Source: Bacteroidota bacterium
GTDB taxonomy: Bacteria; Bacteroidota; Bacteroidia; NORP154
NCBI GenBank assembly: GCA_002401055.1
Contig: NVRZ01000043.1
Coordinates: 1 to 16,752 of the forward strand
Direction of reading: 5' to 3'
DNA length: 16,752 nucleotides
Shown here: piece by piece, positions 7,428-15,093 of the stretch
Numbering within the stretch: the first letter of the stretch is position 1
Layout of the letters: the number at the start of each line of letters is the position of its first letter
Notes under the pieces: model-generated
Database searches by the model: none
Told to the model about the DNA's origin: nothing
The model's input: the letters and a program-made list of their open reading frames with translations, nothing else
Program-made: the position numbers and the translations under genes

Positions 7428-7458
7428 CAAAGATACTGAAAGCAAAAGAAAAAGCCAA
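7428..7458 (-). promoter_or_regulatory. Bacteroidota -33/-7 promoter for ahcY
   Basis: On the minus strand, TTG (7458-7456) is followed by 20 nt and then TATCTTTG (7435-7428), an exact match to TAnnTTTG. The -7 box ends 46 nt before the ahcY ATG, implying a leader of roughly 40 nt. The -33 box falls inside the terminator stem of the upstream WG-repeat gene. Confidence 0.68.
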
Positions 7459-7482
7459 CTACCTAATTACAGATAGTTGGCT
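7443..7482 (-). terminator. Rho-independent terminator of the WG-repeat gene
   Basis: A perfect 9-bp stem (AGCCAACTA / TAGTTGGCT, 7453-7461 and 7474-7482) with a 12-nt loop is followed on the minus strand by a T-rich tract (TTTTTCTTTT). It lies about 25 nt beyond the WG-repeat stop codon. On the plus strand there is no T-run, so it acts in one direction. Confidence 0.82.
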
Positions 7483-7506
7483 ATGTATTCTTAGAGTTTA
7501 ACTGGC

Positions 7507-8541
7507 TTATGAAGACTGCCAGACAAACTTTCCTGTTTTGTCAATAAACCCGGATACGCCAGACTTATAGGTTCCAATTCTAACCTTTGCCAATCCATGC
7601 TCGAAGTCAGCAGGAATATCATATTGAAAACCGATAACAACTTTTCCTGTTTTGTCAATGTAACCCCATTTACCATCTTTAGTTTCCTTTACGCAAGCGA
7701 GTCCTTCTGAGAAATGGTGTCCTCCGTAGTATTGAGGATTTACTGCAATACCTCCCTTGGTATCGATATATCCGTATTTGCCTGTTTTGAATGATCCAAT
7801 TCTTATTAGCGCTAAACCTTCAATAAATGTAAAGGCTCTGTCGAACATTGGTTCAATAACAAATTCTCCATTTTTATCAATAAACCCCCATTTACCAGTC
7901 TGTTCATTACCCATCCTAACATTCGCCTTCCCTTCAGAAAAATCGAAGGAATCATCATAACGATACTCTAGTATTAAAGCGCCTGTTTTGTTGATATACC
8001 CCCATTTACCTGTTTTCCAATCTCCCTGTTTTACCCTAGCCAGCCCTTCTTTAAAATCAAATGCTGCATCATATTGAGCTTTTATTATCCACTTTCCAGT
8101 TTGGTCAATAAATCCGAATTGCTCACCTTGCTGAATTCTTGCTATTCCTTCTGAAAAGGTGTAGGCATAATCAAATTGCAATTCAATAACTACTTTCCCC
8201 GTCTTATCAATAAAACCCCACTTACCTTTGCTTTTAACTGCTGCCAACCCATCAGAGAAATTTCTAACTTTATCATATATAGGGTCAATAATATATTTTC
8301 CGGTTTTATCAATAAATCCTCTCTTACCTTCAATTTTTGCATGTGCTAAGCCTTCTGAAAAAACCGTTGCGTAATCAAACTGAGGCTTAATGACCATTTT
8401 ACCGGTTTTGTCTATATATCCATATTTTCTGTTGTTGGAAACCGGAAATAATCCTGAATTTTGTGCAAAGATTCCTGTTCCTAAAAACAAGAATATTAAA
8501 AGTAAAAATCCCCCTCGGTATAATGTTCTTTTTAATTTCAT
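7507..8541 (-). CDS. Exported WG (KWG)-repeat protein
   Basis: The ATG at 8541 is preferred because it gives a clean signal peptide (MKLKRTLYRGG, hydrophobic run, IFAQ). In-frame ATGs at 8577 and 8550 would add 12 or 3 residues in front of it. The mature protein is almost entirely WG beta-repeats: eight full units and one partial, each about 35-40 residues with the core (W/Y/F)G(F/Y)I(D/N)KTGK, a hydrophobic strand, (P/L)Q(F/Y)D, and (F)SEGLAxV. Such repeats are predicted to form extended beta structures, usually extracytoplasmic, and no enzymatic activity is known for them. No other domain is present. The gene has its own promoter (8606-8633) and terminator (7443-7482), so it is probably monocistronic. 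Confidence 0.88.
   Translation of the reverse strand: MKLKRTLYRGGFLLLIFLFLGTGIFAQNSGLFPVSNNRKYGYIDKTGKMVIKPQFDYATVFSEGLAHAKIEGKRGFIDKTGKYIIDPIYDKVRNFSDGLAAVKSKGKWGFIDKTGKVVIELQFDYAYTFSEGIARIQQGEQFGFIDQTGKWIIKAQYDAAFDFKEGLARVKQGDWKTGKWGYINKTGALILEYRYDDSFDFSEGKANVRMGNEQTGKWGFIDKNGEFVIEPMFDRAFTFIEGLALIRIGSFKTGKYGYIDTKGGIAVNPQYYGGHHFSEGLACVKETKDGKWGYIDKTGKVVIGFQYDIPADFEHGLAKVRIGTYKSGVSGFIDKTGKFVWQSS
7510..8424 (-). repeat. Tandem WG-repeat coding units
   Basis: Nine degenerate in-frame units of about 105-125 bp within the WG-repeat gene, recognisable by the repeated codons for (W/Y)G(F/Y)IDKTG. They have diverged at the DNA level, so this is an old protein-repeat array and not a recent duplication or a CRISPR array. 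Confidence 0.8.
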
Positions 8542-8605
8542 TTCTAACATAGAATTAGGTGTTAGGTTACAGTGCACTAAAGTAGAAAAAAATAATAGAA
8601 TCTCA

Positions 8606-8633
8606 CAAAAATATAAATTTTTAAATTAGTCAA
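8606..8633 (-). promoter_or_regulatory. Bacteroidota -33/-7 promoter for the WG-repeat gene
   Basis: On the minus strand, TTG (8633-8631), 17 nt, then TATTTTTG (8613-8606) match TTG-N17-23-TAnnTTTG. The -7 box ends 64 nt before the preferred ATG at 8541 and 28 nt before the ATG at 8577, which makes the shorter 8541 start comfortable. Confidence 0.6.
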
Positions 8634-8654
8634 ATCAATGATTCACAAGAAGGT

Positions 8655-9299
8655 ATGAGCCTACGTTTTAAGAAGAATATCAATTACAATGCCATTATTG
8701 GTTTATGGGAAATTGATTCTGGAATATTGGCAAGTTCCAGTCATCTAAATCTTAGTGATAATCAAATCAAAAGACTTCGATTGTTTGGAACAGATAGAAA
8801 GAGAACTGAGTTTTTGAGCGTGATCAGTTTAATTGGGAGTCTTCTGGATGTGGACCACCCAGTTGAGGTTAAGCACGAAGCAAATGGTAAACCCTTCTTA
8901 GATGGTATTGACTACAATATTTCAATTACTCATTCTGGGAAGTTCGTTGCGGTATTACTGTCAAAGGATGAAGTGCCAGGTATAGACATAGAGCGCGTAT
9001 CCGAAAAGATTGTACGAATTGAGGATAAATTTATGAATGATGATGAAATGAAAAGCGCAGCGCTAGAACGTGAATATATAAATGAGCATAAGGTTTTGGT
9101 ATGGACCACAAAGGAGGCTTTGTTTAAATTTTATGGAGAAGGGAAAGTCATCTTTAAGGAGAATCTATTGGTTGAACCATTTAAGTTTGAAGGAAAAGGA
9201 GTAATAGGCGCATCTATTATGATGAATGACATTGATAAGAGGTTCGACGTGCACTATGAGAAAATTGAAGATTATATCTTAACCTATGTTCTAGGTTGA
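8655..9299 (+). CDS. 4'-phosphopantetheinyl transferase superfamily protein (Sfp-like)
   Basis: A 214-residue cytoplasmic enzyme of the kind that moves phosphopantetheine from CoA to a serine of carrier proteins. Motifs in order: ANGKPFL (76-82), YNISITHS (87-94), the Mg2+-binding PGIDIER (108-114, D111 and E113), and WTTKEALFKFYG (150-161), equivalent to the signature W(S/T)xKEAxxK with K153, E154 and K158. The length fits the Sfp/Gsp type better than the shorter AcpS type. No polyketide, peptide-synthetase or carrier-protein gene is in the window, so the substrate cannot be named. AAGAAGG lies directly before the ATG but is too close to be a good ribosome binding site. It is followed by the GGGP-synthase-like gene in a likely two-gene operon. 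Confidence 0.9.
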   Translation: MSLRFKKNINYNAIIGLWEIDSGILASSSHLNLSDNQIKRLRLFGTDRKRTEFLSVISLIGSLLDVDHPVEVKHEANGKPFLDGIDYNISITHSGKFVAVLLSKDEVPGIDIERVSEKIVRIEDKFMNDDEMKSAALEREYINEHKVLVWTTKEALFKFYGEGKVIFKENLLVEPFKFEGKGVIGASIMMNDIDKRFDVHYEKIEDYILTYVLG

Positions 9300-9317
9300 A
9301 TGAGGCTTCCTCATTTA
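9297..9317 (+). other. Intercistronic hairpin at the transferase stop codon
   Basis: The transcript TGAATGAGG-CTT-CCTCATTTA can form a 9-bp stem (one G-U pair) with a 3-nt loop, beginning at the TGA stop itself. It lies 19 nt before the next start codon. No U-run follows, so full termination is unlikely; it may stabilise or partly attenuate the downstream message. Confidence 0.5.
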
Positions 9318-9336
9318 TGATTAATATTGCAAGCAT

Positions 9337-10095
9337 ATGACAACTCTTACATCCACGTCTATTTATAATGGTATTGTTGAGAAGAAAAACTCGGACAGCA
9401 AGCAATTCGCAATCTTAGTTGATCCAGATAACTTCGACGATGCAGGTACAATAGCAAGTGAGGCTCAAAGTGCGAATGTTGATTTGATTTTTATTGGAGG
9501 GAGCATTCTTACAAATGGGAATATTGAATCCTGTATCATGGAGGTTAAAAAGGAAACCGAAATACCGGTTGTTCTGTTTCCGGGAAATACTTTGCAAATC
9601 AATGATAAGGCAGACGGGATACTATTTCTTTCGTTGATATCGGGAAGAAACCCGGAACTCTTAATTGGAAAGCATGTAATAGCTGCCCCGGTTTTAAAGA
9701 GGAGTTCACTTGAAATAATTCCAACTGGCTATATGCTTATTGATGGCGGAAGCTCCACTGCGGTTTCCTATATGTCCAATTCAACACCAATTCCAAGCGA
9801 CAAGGCAGATATAGCAGTTTGCACAGCGCTTGCTGGTGAAATGCTTGGTCTCAAAATGATTTATATGGATGGAGGAAGTGGTGCAATGAGCCCAATAAGC
9901 GAGATAATGATTTCCAAAGTTAGAGAACAAATATCCGTTCCTCTAATTATTGGTGGGGGAATCAGAACACCAGAAATGGCAATTAATGCATGCAGGGCAG
10001 GAGCCGACATAATAGTGGTTGGCTCAGCGGTCGAAAATCAAAAGAGTAAGAGTGCTCTGATTGCTGAAATTTCCGATGCAATACATTCTTCTTAA
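9337..10095 (+). CDS. Geranylgeranylglyceryl phosphate synthase family protein
   Basis: A 252-residue TIM-barrel prenyltransferase of the GGGPS/PcrB family, which joins a polyprenyl diphosphate to sn-glycerol-1-phosphate to form an ether bond. Visible motifs: FAILVDPDNF (24-33), IFIGGS (51-56), VVLFPGN (78-84), IYMDGGSGA (175-183, the family's Y-L-E/D-A/G-G-S-G-A loop that binds glycerol phosphate), LIIGGGIRTPE (203-213) and VGSAVE (228-233). Archaeal members start membrane-lipid synthesis. Bacteroidota members belong to a group reported to make GGGP in vitro, with the product's role in the cell unclear. The Asp in place of the usual Glu in the YMDGGSG loop is conservative. The gene is cotranscribed with the phosphopantetheinyl transferase, and its stop codon overlaps the convergent MoeB-like gene. 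Confidence 0.92.
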   Translation: MTTLTSTSIYNGIVEKKNSDSKQFAILVDPDNFDDAGTIASEAQSANVDLIFIGGSILTNGNIESCIMEVKKETEIPVVLFPGNTLQINDKADGILFLSLISGRNPELLIGKHVIAAPVLKRSSLEIIPTGYMLIDGGSSTAVSYMSNSTPIPSDKADIAVCTALAGEMLGLKMIYMDGGSGAMSPISEIMISKVREQISVPLIIGGGIRTPEMAINACRAGADIIVVGSAVENQKSKSALIAEISDAIHSS

Positions 10096-11204
10096 TAAGT
10101 CTGCATTTTCGAATCTATCTTTTTAGCCCACTCATTAATGCCACCATTCAGATTAAAAAGATCGGCCCTACATGAGTTTTCTAACAATTGCTCAATGGCT
10201 TTTTGGCTCCTCATTCCATGATGGCAATACACCACCACTGTCTTGACAGTACTTATTCGATCGATATTCGCTGTTATCTCACCTAGAGGTATTAGCTCAC
10301 CTCCCAAATTACAGATATCATATTCAAACGGTTCTCTGACGTCGATAATCTGAATGTCCTCATTGTTGTCCAGTTTAGCCTTGAGCTCTTCAACTGACAT
10401 CTCCTTTAGTTCTGTCTTCCCGGTCACTTCGCCGCAAAACAATTCATAGTCAATGAGTTCAGTAATATTGAAGTTTTCTTTAACTGGCGAAATAGAAAGT
10501 TGATTAAAAGAATTTGAAAGCGAATCATATAGCAAAAGCTTTCCTGATAAAGGATTTCCAATTCCGATTATCATCTTGATAGCTTCATTTGCCTGAATGC
10601 TCCCTACAATTCCGGGTAGCACACCTATAACTCCAATTTCGGCGCAGTTAGGAACTTCTCCTGCACCTGGAGGATCCGGGTAGAGACAGCGGTACGTCGG
10701 ACCACCTTCGTAATTAAAAGTAGAAATCTGTGCTTCGAATTTGAAAATAGAGCCGAATACGAAGGGCTTTTTTAATATTACACAGGCGTCGTTGACCAGA
10801 TAGCGTGTCGGGAAATTATCGGATCCGTCGACAATGATATCGTACTTATCAATTATTTCAATTGCATTTTTACTTGTCAGTCTGGTGTTGTGCACCTCAA
10901 CTTCAACATGGGGGTTCTGCTCTTGAAGTTTGATCTTTGCTGCCTCCGCTTTTGGCTTCCCGATATCACCAGTTCCGAAGAGAATTTGTCGATGCAAGTT
11001 GCTCTCGTCAACGGAATCAAAATCCACTATACCGATAGTTCCAACTCCCGCAGCCGCCAAATAGATCAGCACAGGGCAACCTAAACCACCAGCACCAACT
11101 ACCAATACTTTTGAGAGCTTGAGCTTCTCCTGTCCTTCTAATCCAACTTCAGGAAGGATAATATGACGGTTGTATCTGCTGTGTTCTTCTTTACTCAGCA
11201 TCAT
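10092..11204 (-). CDS. moeB: MoeB/ThiF/HesA-family adenylyltransferase with C-terminal rhodanese domain
   Basis: A 370-residue protein. The N-terminal E1-like domain (about 5-245) has the nucleotide loop VGAGGLGC (36-43), SNLHRQILF (68-76), DGSDNFPTRY (126-135, D130) and the thioester/persulfide candidate C187 in NCAEIGVIG. A rhodanese domain (about 270-364) has active-site C327 in YCHHGMRS. It probably adenylates the C-terminus of a sulfur carrier and passes on persulfide sulfur. As the last gene of the thi operon, 3 nt after thiH, it most likely serves ThiS in thiazole synthesis, and it might also serve MoaD. The first zinc CxxC of classical MoeB/ThiF is incomplete (T170-Y-R-C173), and only one Cys (C257) is present where the second pair is expected, so it belongs to a zinc-free variant. 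The function is well supported; whether it should be called ThiF or MoeB is not decided. Confidence 0.9.
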   Translation of the reverse strand: MMLSKEEHSRYNRHIILPEVGLEGQEKLKLSKVLVVGAGGLGCPVLIYLAAAGVGTIGIVDFDSVDESNLHRQILFGTGDIGKPKAEAAKIKLQEQNPHVEVEVHNTRLTSKNAIEIIDKYDIIVDGSDNFPTRYLVNDACVILKKPFVFGSIFKFEAQISTFNYEGGPTYRCLYPDPPGAGEVPNCAEIGVIGVLPGIVGSIQANEAIKMIIGIGNPLSGKLLLYDSLSNSFNQLSISPVKENFNITELIDYELFCGEVTGKTELKEMSVEELKAKLDNNEDIQIIDVREPFEYDICNLGGELIPLGEITANIDRISTVKTVVVYCHHGMRSQKAIEQLLENSCRADLFNLNGGINEWAKKIDSKMQTY

Positions 11205-11207
11205 TGT

Positions 11208-12323
11208 TTACTGTAGTACGGAATCCCAATCCTTCCACACTGGTTCATAACCCTGTGCCGAGATGACCTGGGCCATGGTGGACCCGCTTCTCTCATCACA
11301 TATTTCAAATTGTTCAAGGGAATCTTCAGTGTTGGCGTAACCTCCAGGGTTGGTTTTGGAATCGGCGCTTAGATTTGTGATACCGAGTTTGATTGCATTA
11401 TTCCGAAAAGATTCGCTTTCCCTGGTACTCAAAGAGAGCTCCACCTCTTCATTGAAAATCCTGTAGGCGCAAATCAATTGTACCAGCTCTTTATCTGTCA
11501 TGTTGCTTTTTAGGTCAATTCCTCCTGCACAAGGTCTAAGTCTTGGGAATGATACGCTGTATTTCGATTTCCAATATGTCTTTTCCAAATAGTCGAGATG
11601 GAGAGCCGTAAAGAAGCTATCTGTGCGCCAATCTTCAAGTCCGATTAAAGCCCCTAGTCCAATTTTGTGTACTCCGGCTTTGCCAAGCCTGTCCGGTGTT
11701 TCAAGTCGGTAAAAAAAGTTTGATTTTTTCCCTTTTGGGTGATGAGTTTTGTATTCCGCCTCATTGTACGTTTCCTGGTACACCAATACGGTGTTTAAAC
11801 CAAATGGCGTAAGCAATTCGTAATCTTCCTGATCCAAGGGTTGAACTTCTAAAGAAATATGTGAAAAGTGTGGACGCAGTAATTTCAGGGCGTTCTGAAA
11901 ATACTTGACGCCAACGGTTTGGTTTGCTTCGCCCGTTACCAACAGAATGTGGTCATACCCAAGTGATTTAATCACCGCAACTTCGTTTAGGATTTCATGA
12001 TCGTTTAGTGTCTTTCTTGGAATATCTATATTTTGAGAAAAGCCACAGTAAGTGCATATGTTTTGGCACTCATTACTGAGGTACATAGGAATGAACATCT
12101 GAATGGTCTTTCCAAATCTTTTCGCTGTGATGGTGTTGCTTAACTGGGCCATTTCTTCCAGGTAAGGTGCTGCAGCTGGTGAGATTAGGGCTTGGAAATC
12201 ATGAAGCGTTCGAACAGTTCTTTTCAAAGCGTTTTCCACGTCAGCGGAAGTTTTAGCGTAGATGTTTGCTTTGGCTGAATTCCAATAGTTCTGATCAAAT
12301 ATAGAACTGAAACTACTCACCAC
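11208..12323 (-). CDS. thiH: 2-iminoacetate synthase ThiH (tyrosine lyase)
   Basis: A 371-residue radical-SAM enzyme that cleaves tyrosine to dehydroglycine (2-iminoacetate) and p-cresol for thiazole assembly by ThiG. The [4Fe-4S]/SAM motif C86-xxx-C90-xx-C93 is in LSNECQNICTYCGFS. Other family segments are ILLVTGEA, VQPLDQEDY, VLVYQETY and SVSFPRLRPC. The length matches the family (about 370). Translation starts at GTG (12323-12321), which overlaps the thiG stop by one base (TAGTG); the next codon is also GTG. Use of ThiH rather than the glycine oxidase ThiO fits an oxygen-tolerant or anaerobic-type pathway that is common in Bacteroidota. Confidence 0.97.
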   Translation of the reverse strand: MVSSFSSIFDQNYWNSAKANIYAKTSADVENALKRTVRTLHDFQALISPAAAPYLEEMAQLSNTITAKRFGKTIQMFIPMYLSNECQNICTYCGFSQNIDIPRKTLNDHEILNEVAVIKSLGYDHILLVTGEANQTVGVKYFQNALKLLRPHFSHISLEVQPLDQEDYELLTPFGLNTVLVYQETYNEAEYKTHHPKGKKSNFFYRLETPDRLGKAGVHKIGLGALIGLEDWRTDSFFTALHLDYLEKTYWKSKYSVSFPRLRPCAGGIDLKSNMTDKELVQLICAYRIFNEEVELSLSTRESESFRNNAIKLGITNLSADSKTNPGGYANTEDSLEQFEICDERSGSTMAQVISAQGYEPVWKDWDSVLQ

Positions 12324-13093
12324 TATTGATCTAGAAACGAGGTTAGCGGGCTACTCGCTTCTGCTTTTGAAGAAGTTTTGCCTAGCCTTGCTTCAAAAGC
12401 CATCCTGCCCGCTTCGACGGCCATTTTAAAAGCTTTACCCATCGTCGTTGGATCTTCAGAAACCGCAATGGCCGTATTCACCAACACAGCATCTGCACCC
12501 AGTTCCATAGCCTTGGCGGCGTGTGAAGGTGCTCCGATTCCCGCATCTATAACAACAGGCACATTGGCCTGTTGGATAATGATCGTCAGCATGGGTTCCA
12601 TGTCTAGACCCCGATTGCTTCCTATAGGAGAACCCAAGGGCATAACTGCAGCAGTGCCCACTTCTTCTAGCCTTTTGCACAATACCGGATCAGCGTGGCA
12701 ATAAGGGAGCACAACGAAACCAAGCTTTACGAGTTCTTCTGCCGCCTTTAAAGTTTCTATAGGGTCGGGTAAAAGAAATTTTGGATCAGGGTGTATCTCC
12801 AGCTTTATCCAATTTGTTTGTAGTGCCTCTCTTGCTAGTTGAGATGCGAGAATTGCTTCATTAGCCGTCCTAACACCGGAGGTGTTAGGAAGTAAATTTA
12901 TATGAGCATGATTTAGATGTGTTAAGATATCATCGTCCTCTTTATCGAGATCCACGCGCTTAAGTGCAACAGTTACCAGCTCAGTTCCCGTAGCAAGAAG
13001 CGCCTCTTCCATAATACGATTGGAACCGAACTTTCCAGTTCCAGTAAACAATCGGGAGCTGAATGTTTTGTCAGCTATATGTAGTAACTCCAT
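12323..13093 (-). CDS. thiG: Thiazole synthase ThiG
   Basis: A 256-residue TIM-barrel enzyme that condenses 1-deoxyxylulose-5-phosphate, dehydroglycine and ThiS-thiocarboxylate to the thiazole phosphate. Signatures: [10 protein letters not shown] (13-22), GVRTANEA (73-80), the Schiff-base lysine K98 in [21 protein letters not shown] (151-162) and [21 protein letters not shown] (181-201). The start overlaps thiE by 23 nt, and the stop overlaps the thiH start by one base. No truncation is seen, and the length is normal. Confidence 0.97.
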   Translation of the reverse strand: MELLHIADKTFSSRLFTGTGKFGSNRIMEEALLATGTELVTVALKRVDLDKEDDDILTHLNHAHINLLPNTSGVRTANEAILASQLAREALQTNWIKLEIHPDPKFLLPDPIETLKAAEELVKLGFVVLPYCHADPVLCKRLEEVGTAAVMPLGSPIGSNRGLDMEPMLTIIIQQANVPVVIDAGIGAPSHAAKAMELGADAVLVNTAIAVSEDPTTMGKAFKMAVEAGRMAFEARLGKTSSKAEASSPLTSFLDQ

Positions 13094-13733
13094 GTTTCAG
13101 ATTATTTATAAATATTTCGACTGCCATAGCTGGATTCTCAATCTTGGCAATTGCACTTGATACCGCAATACCATGATATTCAGATTGAATTAACTCTTGA
13201 ACATCGTCAGGTTGTATGCCCCCAATTGCAATTATTGGAACAGGATTATCTGTAGAGATTGAATAGGCCTCAATGAGATCCAGCATTCCGCAACTTTGTA
13301 ATACTGGCGATAAATTCTTTTTGGTAGAAGTAAAACGGTAGGGTCCAACTCCTATATAATCGCATCCTTCTTCCGTGCACCATAACATATCACTTAACGA
13401 ATTGGCCGTACCCCCTATTATTGCCTTCAGACCCATCATGAGGCGCGCCTTGCTGGGAAGCATATCTTTTTTGCCCAGGTGTACTCCGTCCGCTTGAACT
13501 TTTAGCGCAACATCCACATTATCGTTTACAATGAATACTGATTCGTGCTTTTTGCAAACCCGATTAACGGCAATTGCAGTTTCTTTAAACTTGGTTACTG
13601 TCGCTTCCTTCATTCTCAACTGTACCCATCTCACTCCGGCAGAGCACGCGATTTCCACCTGCTCAATATGGCTAAATCCAGGAATGTCCTGGGTAATAAA
13701 TTGAAGTTTAGCTATAGATTTTAGCATTCTCAT
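13071..13733 (-). CDS. thiE: Thiamine-phosphate synthase ThiE
   Basis: A 220-residue TIM barrel that joins HMP-diphosphate and thiazole phosphate to thiamine phosphate. It carries the full catalytic set expected of true ThiE: VQLRMKE (37-43), [10 protein letters not shown] (69-78), [11 protein letters not shown] (81-91), the [11 protein letters not shown] phosphate/diphosphate loop (128-138) and IAIGGI (168-173). This separates it from the more divergent paralogue at 14445-15077. The ATG at 13733 overlaps thiD by 26 nt; a second ATG two codons later is equally possible. It sits between thiD and thiG in the operon. Confidence 0.95.
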   Translation of the reverse strand: MRMLKSIAKLQFITQDIPGFSHIEQVEIACSAGVRWVQLRMKEATVTKFKETAIAVNRVCKKHESVFIVNDNVDVALKVQADGVHLGKKDMLPSKARLMMGLKAIIGGTANSLSDMLWCTEEGCDYIGVGPYRFTSTKKNLSPVLQSCGMLDLIEAYSISTDNPVPIIAIGGIQPDDVQELIQSEYHGIAVSSAIAKIENPAMAVEIFINNLKHGVTTYS

Positions 13734-14475
13734 ATGAATGTTGTCCGACTAACCCCGGATCGCTTTCTAAAAACTTAAATACATATTGTTTTGCCGATGT
13801 GCATGCGTCTTCTAGAGTTAAGCCATTGGCTAAATTGGCTGTGATTGAAGATGACAACACACATCCCGTTCCGTGTTTTTCGCTCTGAAGCCTCTTGGAT
13901 TTGATGTTTGTAATAATTCCTTTGGTGTATAATTGGTCCGTGCAATCCTCTTCTGTGGTGTGCCCTCCTTTTAATAATACCGAACAATACTTGCTTAACT
14001 TCTCACAAGCACCAGCCGTAGACTCGTCAGGCATTAAACGAGTTATCTCTTGGGTATTGGGCGTGATCAGAAATAGTTTTTGGCTCAATTCATATAAGAA
14101 TATTCGTTCAAACCCATCATGAAAAATGAATCCTGAACTAGCTTGAAGAATGGGGTCCCACATAATTTTAATTTTCGGATTTTTTTTGAGGAGGTAGTTT
14201 GTTAAATTTTCCAATGTTGAACCGTTTTGTATCAGGCCAATTTTTACGTAGTCGATTAAATATTGCGCGAACAGAGGCTCAAGCTGTTTTATTATTTCCT
14301 CAGCAGAAATCCAGGATACTCCATTTATTTTCAGCTCATTTTGAAAGGTTATACAGGAGCACACGCCAAGACCAAATACCTTGTGCGCCTCAAACGTTTT
14401 AATGTCACTGAGAATCCCTGCACCAGCAGAAGGATCGAGCCCAGCTATGCTAAGGACATGTTTTTTTGCTTGCAC
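13708..14475 (-). CDS. thiD: Hydroxymethylpyrimidine/phosphomethylpyrimidine kinase ThiD
   Basis: A 255-residue ribokinase-fold enzyme that phosphorylates HMP and HMP-P to HMP-PP. Signatures: LSIAGLDPSAGAGILSD (8-24), DYVKIGLI (75-82), WDPILQASSG (106-115), LITPNTQE (136-143), LLKGGHT (167-173) and KHGTGCVLSSSI (200-211) with C205 at the catalytic P-loop. The start is a GTG at 14475, in-frame with MQAKKHVLSIAG after initiation; it overlaps the tenI-like gene by 31 nt, and no ATG in this frame gives the complete glycine-rich first strand. Length and motifs are normal. No ThiE fusion is present; the two are separate overlapping genes. Confidence 0.96.
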   Translation of the reverse strand: MQAKKHVLSIAGLDPSAGAGILSDIKTFEAHKVFGLGVCSCITFQNELKINGVSWISAEEIIKQLEPLFAQYLIDYVKIGLIQNGSTLENLTNYLLKKNPKIKIMWDPILQASSGFIFHDGFERIFLYELSQKLFLITPNTQEITRLMPDESTAGACEKLSKYCSVLLKGGHTTEEDCTDQLYTKGIITNIKSKRLQSEKHGTGCVLSSSITANLANGLTLEDACTSAKQYVFKFLESDPGLVGQHSYENAKIYS

Positions 14476-15077
14476 GCTAGTTGGATTTCTTTAAATTTTT
14501 GAACTGGATTATCGCTTTTCCATAATGCCCCATGAATAGCCATGCCGTCATAATTGAGATCGTATACTTGATCAAGTGTGTTGGTGTCAATGCCGCCAAG
14601 TGCTACCACATTTTGAGTTAAGCTGCTCAGGATTTCAGGCATCTTTTCACCTTGGAATTTGCCAAGATAATTTATCTTGCTAATACTGTCAAATACTGGG
14701 CTCAGAAAAATGTATTCATATTCCGAAGAATCCAATTTGATGCTCTCGATAGAATGAAATGAGGAGCTGATCTTTAAATCTGGAATTCTCGATCTTAGGT
14801 ACTTAACCCTTAGCCAGGTTCTGAATTTTCTCTTTTTGTATTTTTTGGTGATATGAATTCTATTGATGTTGAATCTCAGAGCTAGCTTGTGCTTTGAGTG
14901 AAGTACAATCCTATTTCTGTACCTCGGTTCAATTAGTTCAATGTATTCCTTATGTAGTTTGCTTGAAAAGTCAGGTTTTCTGAGATGAAATAATTCAAGT
15001 CCTTCATGAAATAGTTCGTTAACCACTCCGGTTTCTGAGCGAAATCCCGTAACACTTGAAATGACGATTATTTTCAT
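14445..15077 (-). CDS. tenI: TenI-like thiamine-phosphate-synthase paralogue, probable thiazole tautomerase
   Basis: A 210-residue ThiE/TenI-fold protein. The start at 15077 (MKIIVISSVTGF) is chosen because it begins at the first beta strand and falls 16 nt after the thiC stop; the longer frame from 15173 would run into thiC. Fold motifs: LFHLRKP (29-35), RIVLHS (56-61), RIHIT (73-77), SSSFHSIE (104-111), YIFLSPVFDS (122-131) and VVALGGI (157-163). It lacks the NDNVDVAL diphosphate motif and the GxGP-TSTK loop of true ThiE, but keeps H108 in the position of the catalytic His of Bacillus TenI, which aromatises the ThiG product. It is therefore more likely a tautomerase than a second synthase. 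The central part (78-100) is unusually basic (KKYKKRKFRTWLRVKYLRSR). Confidence 0.8.
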   Translation of the reverse strand: MKIIVISSVTGFRSETGVVNELFHEGLELFHLRKPDFSSKLHKEYIELIEPRYRNRIVLHSKHKLALRFNINRIHITKKYKKRKFRTWLRVKYLRSRIPDLKISSSFHSIESIKLDSSEYEYIFLSPVFDSISKINYLGKFQGEKMPEILSSLTQNVVALGGIDTNTLDQVYDLNYDGMAIHGALWKSDNPVQKFKEIQLACKQKNMSLA

Positions 15078-15093
15078 CAGAACAATTACTTTC

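Noticed and set aside
7382..7440. SAH- or SAM-responsive riboswitch in the ahcY leader
   Set aside because: The predicted leader is only about 40 nt and shows no conserved stem or pseudoknot pattern; a short ordinary leader explains it.
7510..8424. Possible CRISPR-like array or recent DNA tandem duplication
   Set aside because: The periodicity is in the protein (WG repeats); the DNA units differ in length and sequence and there are no unique spacers.
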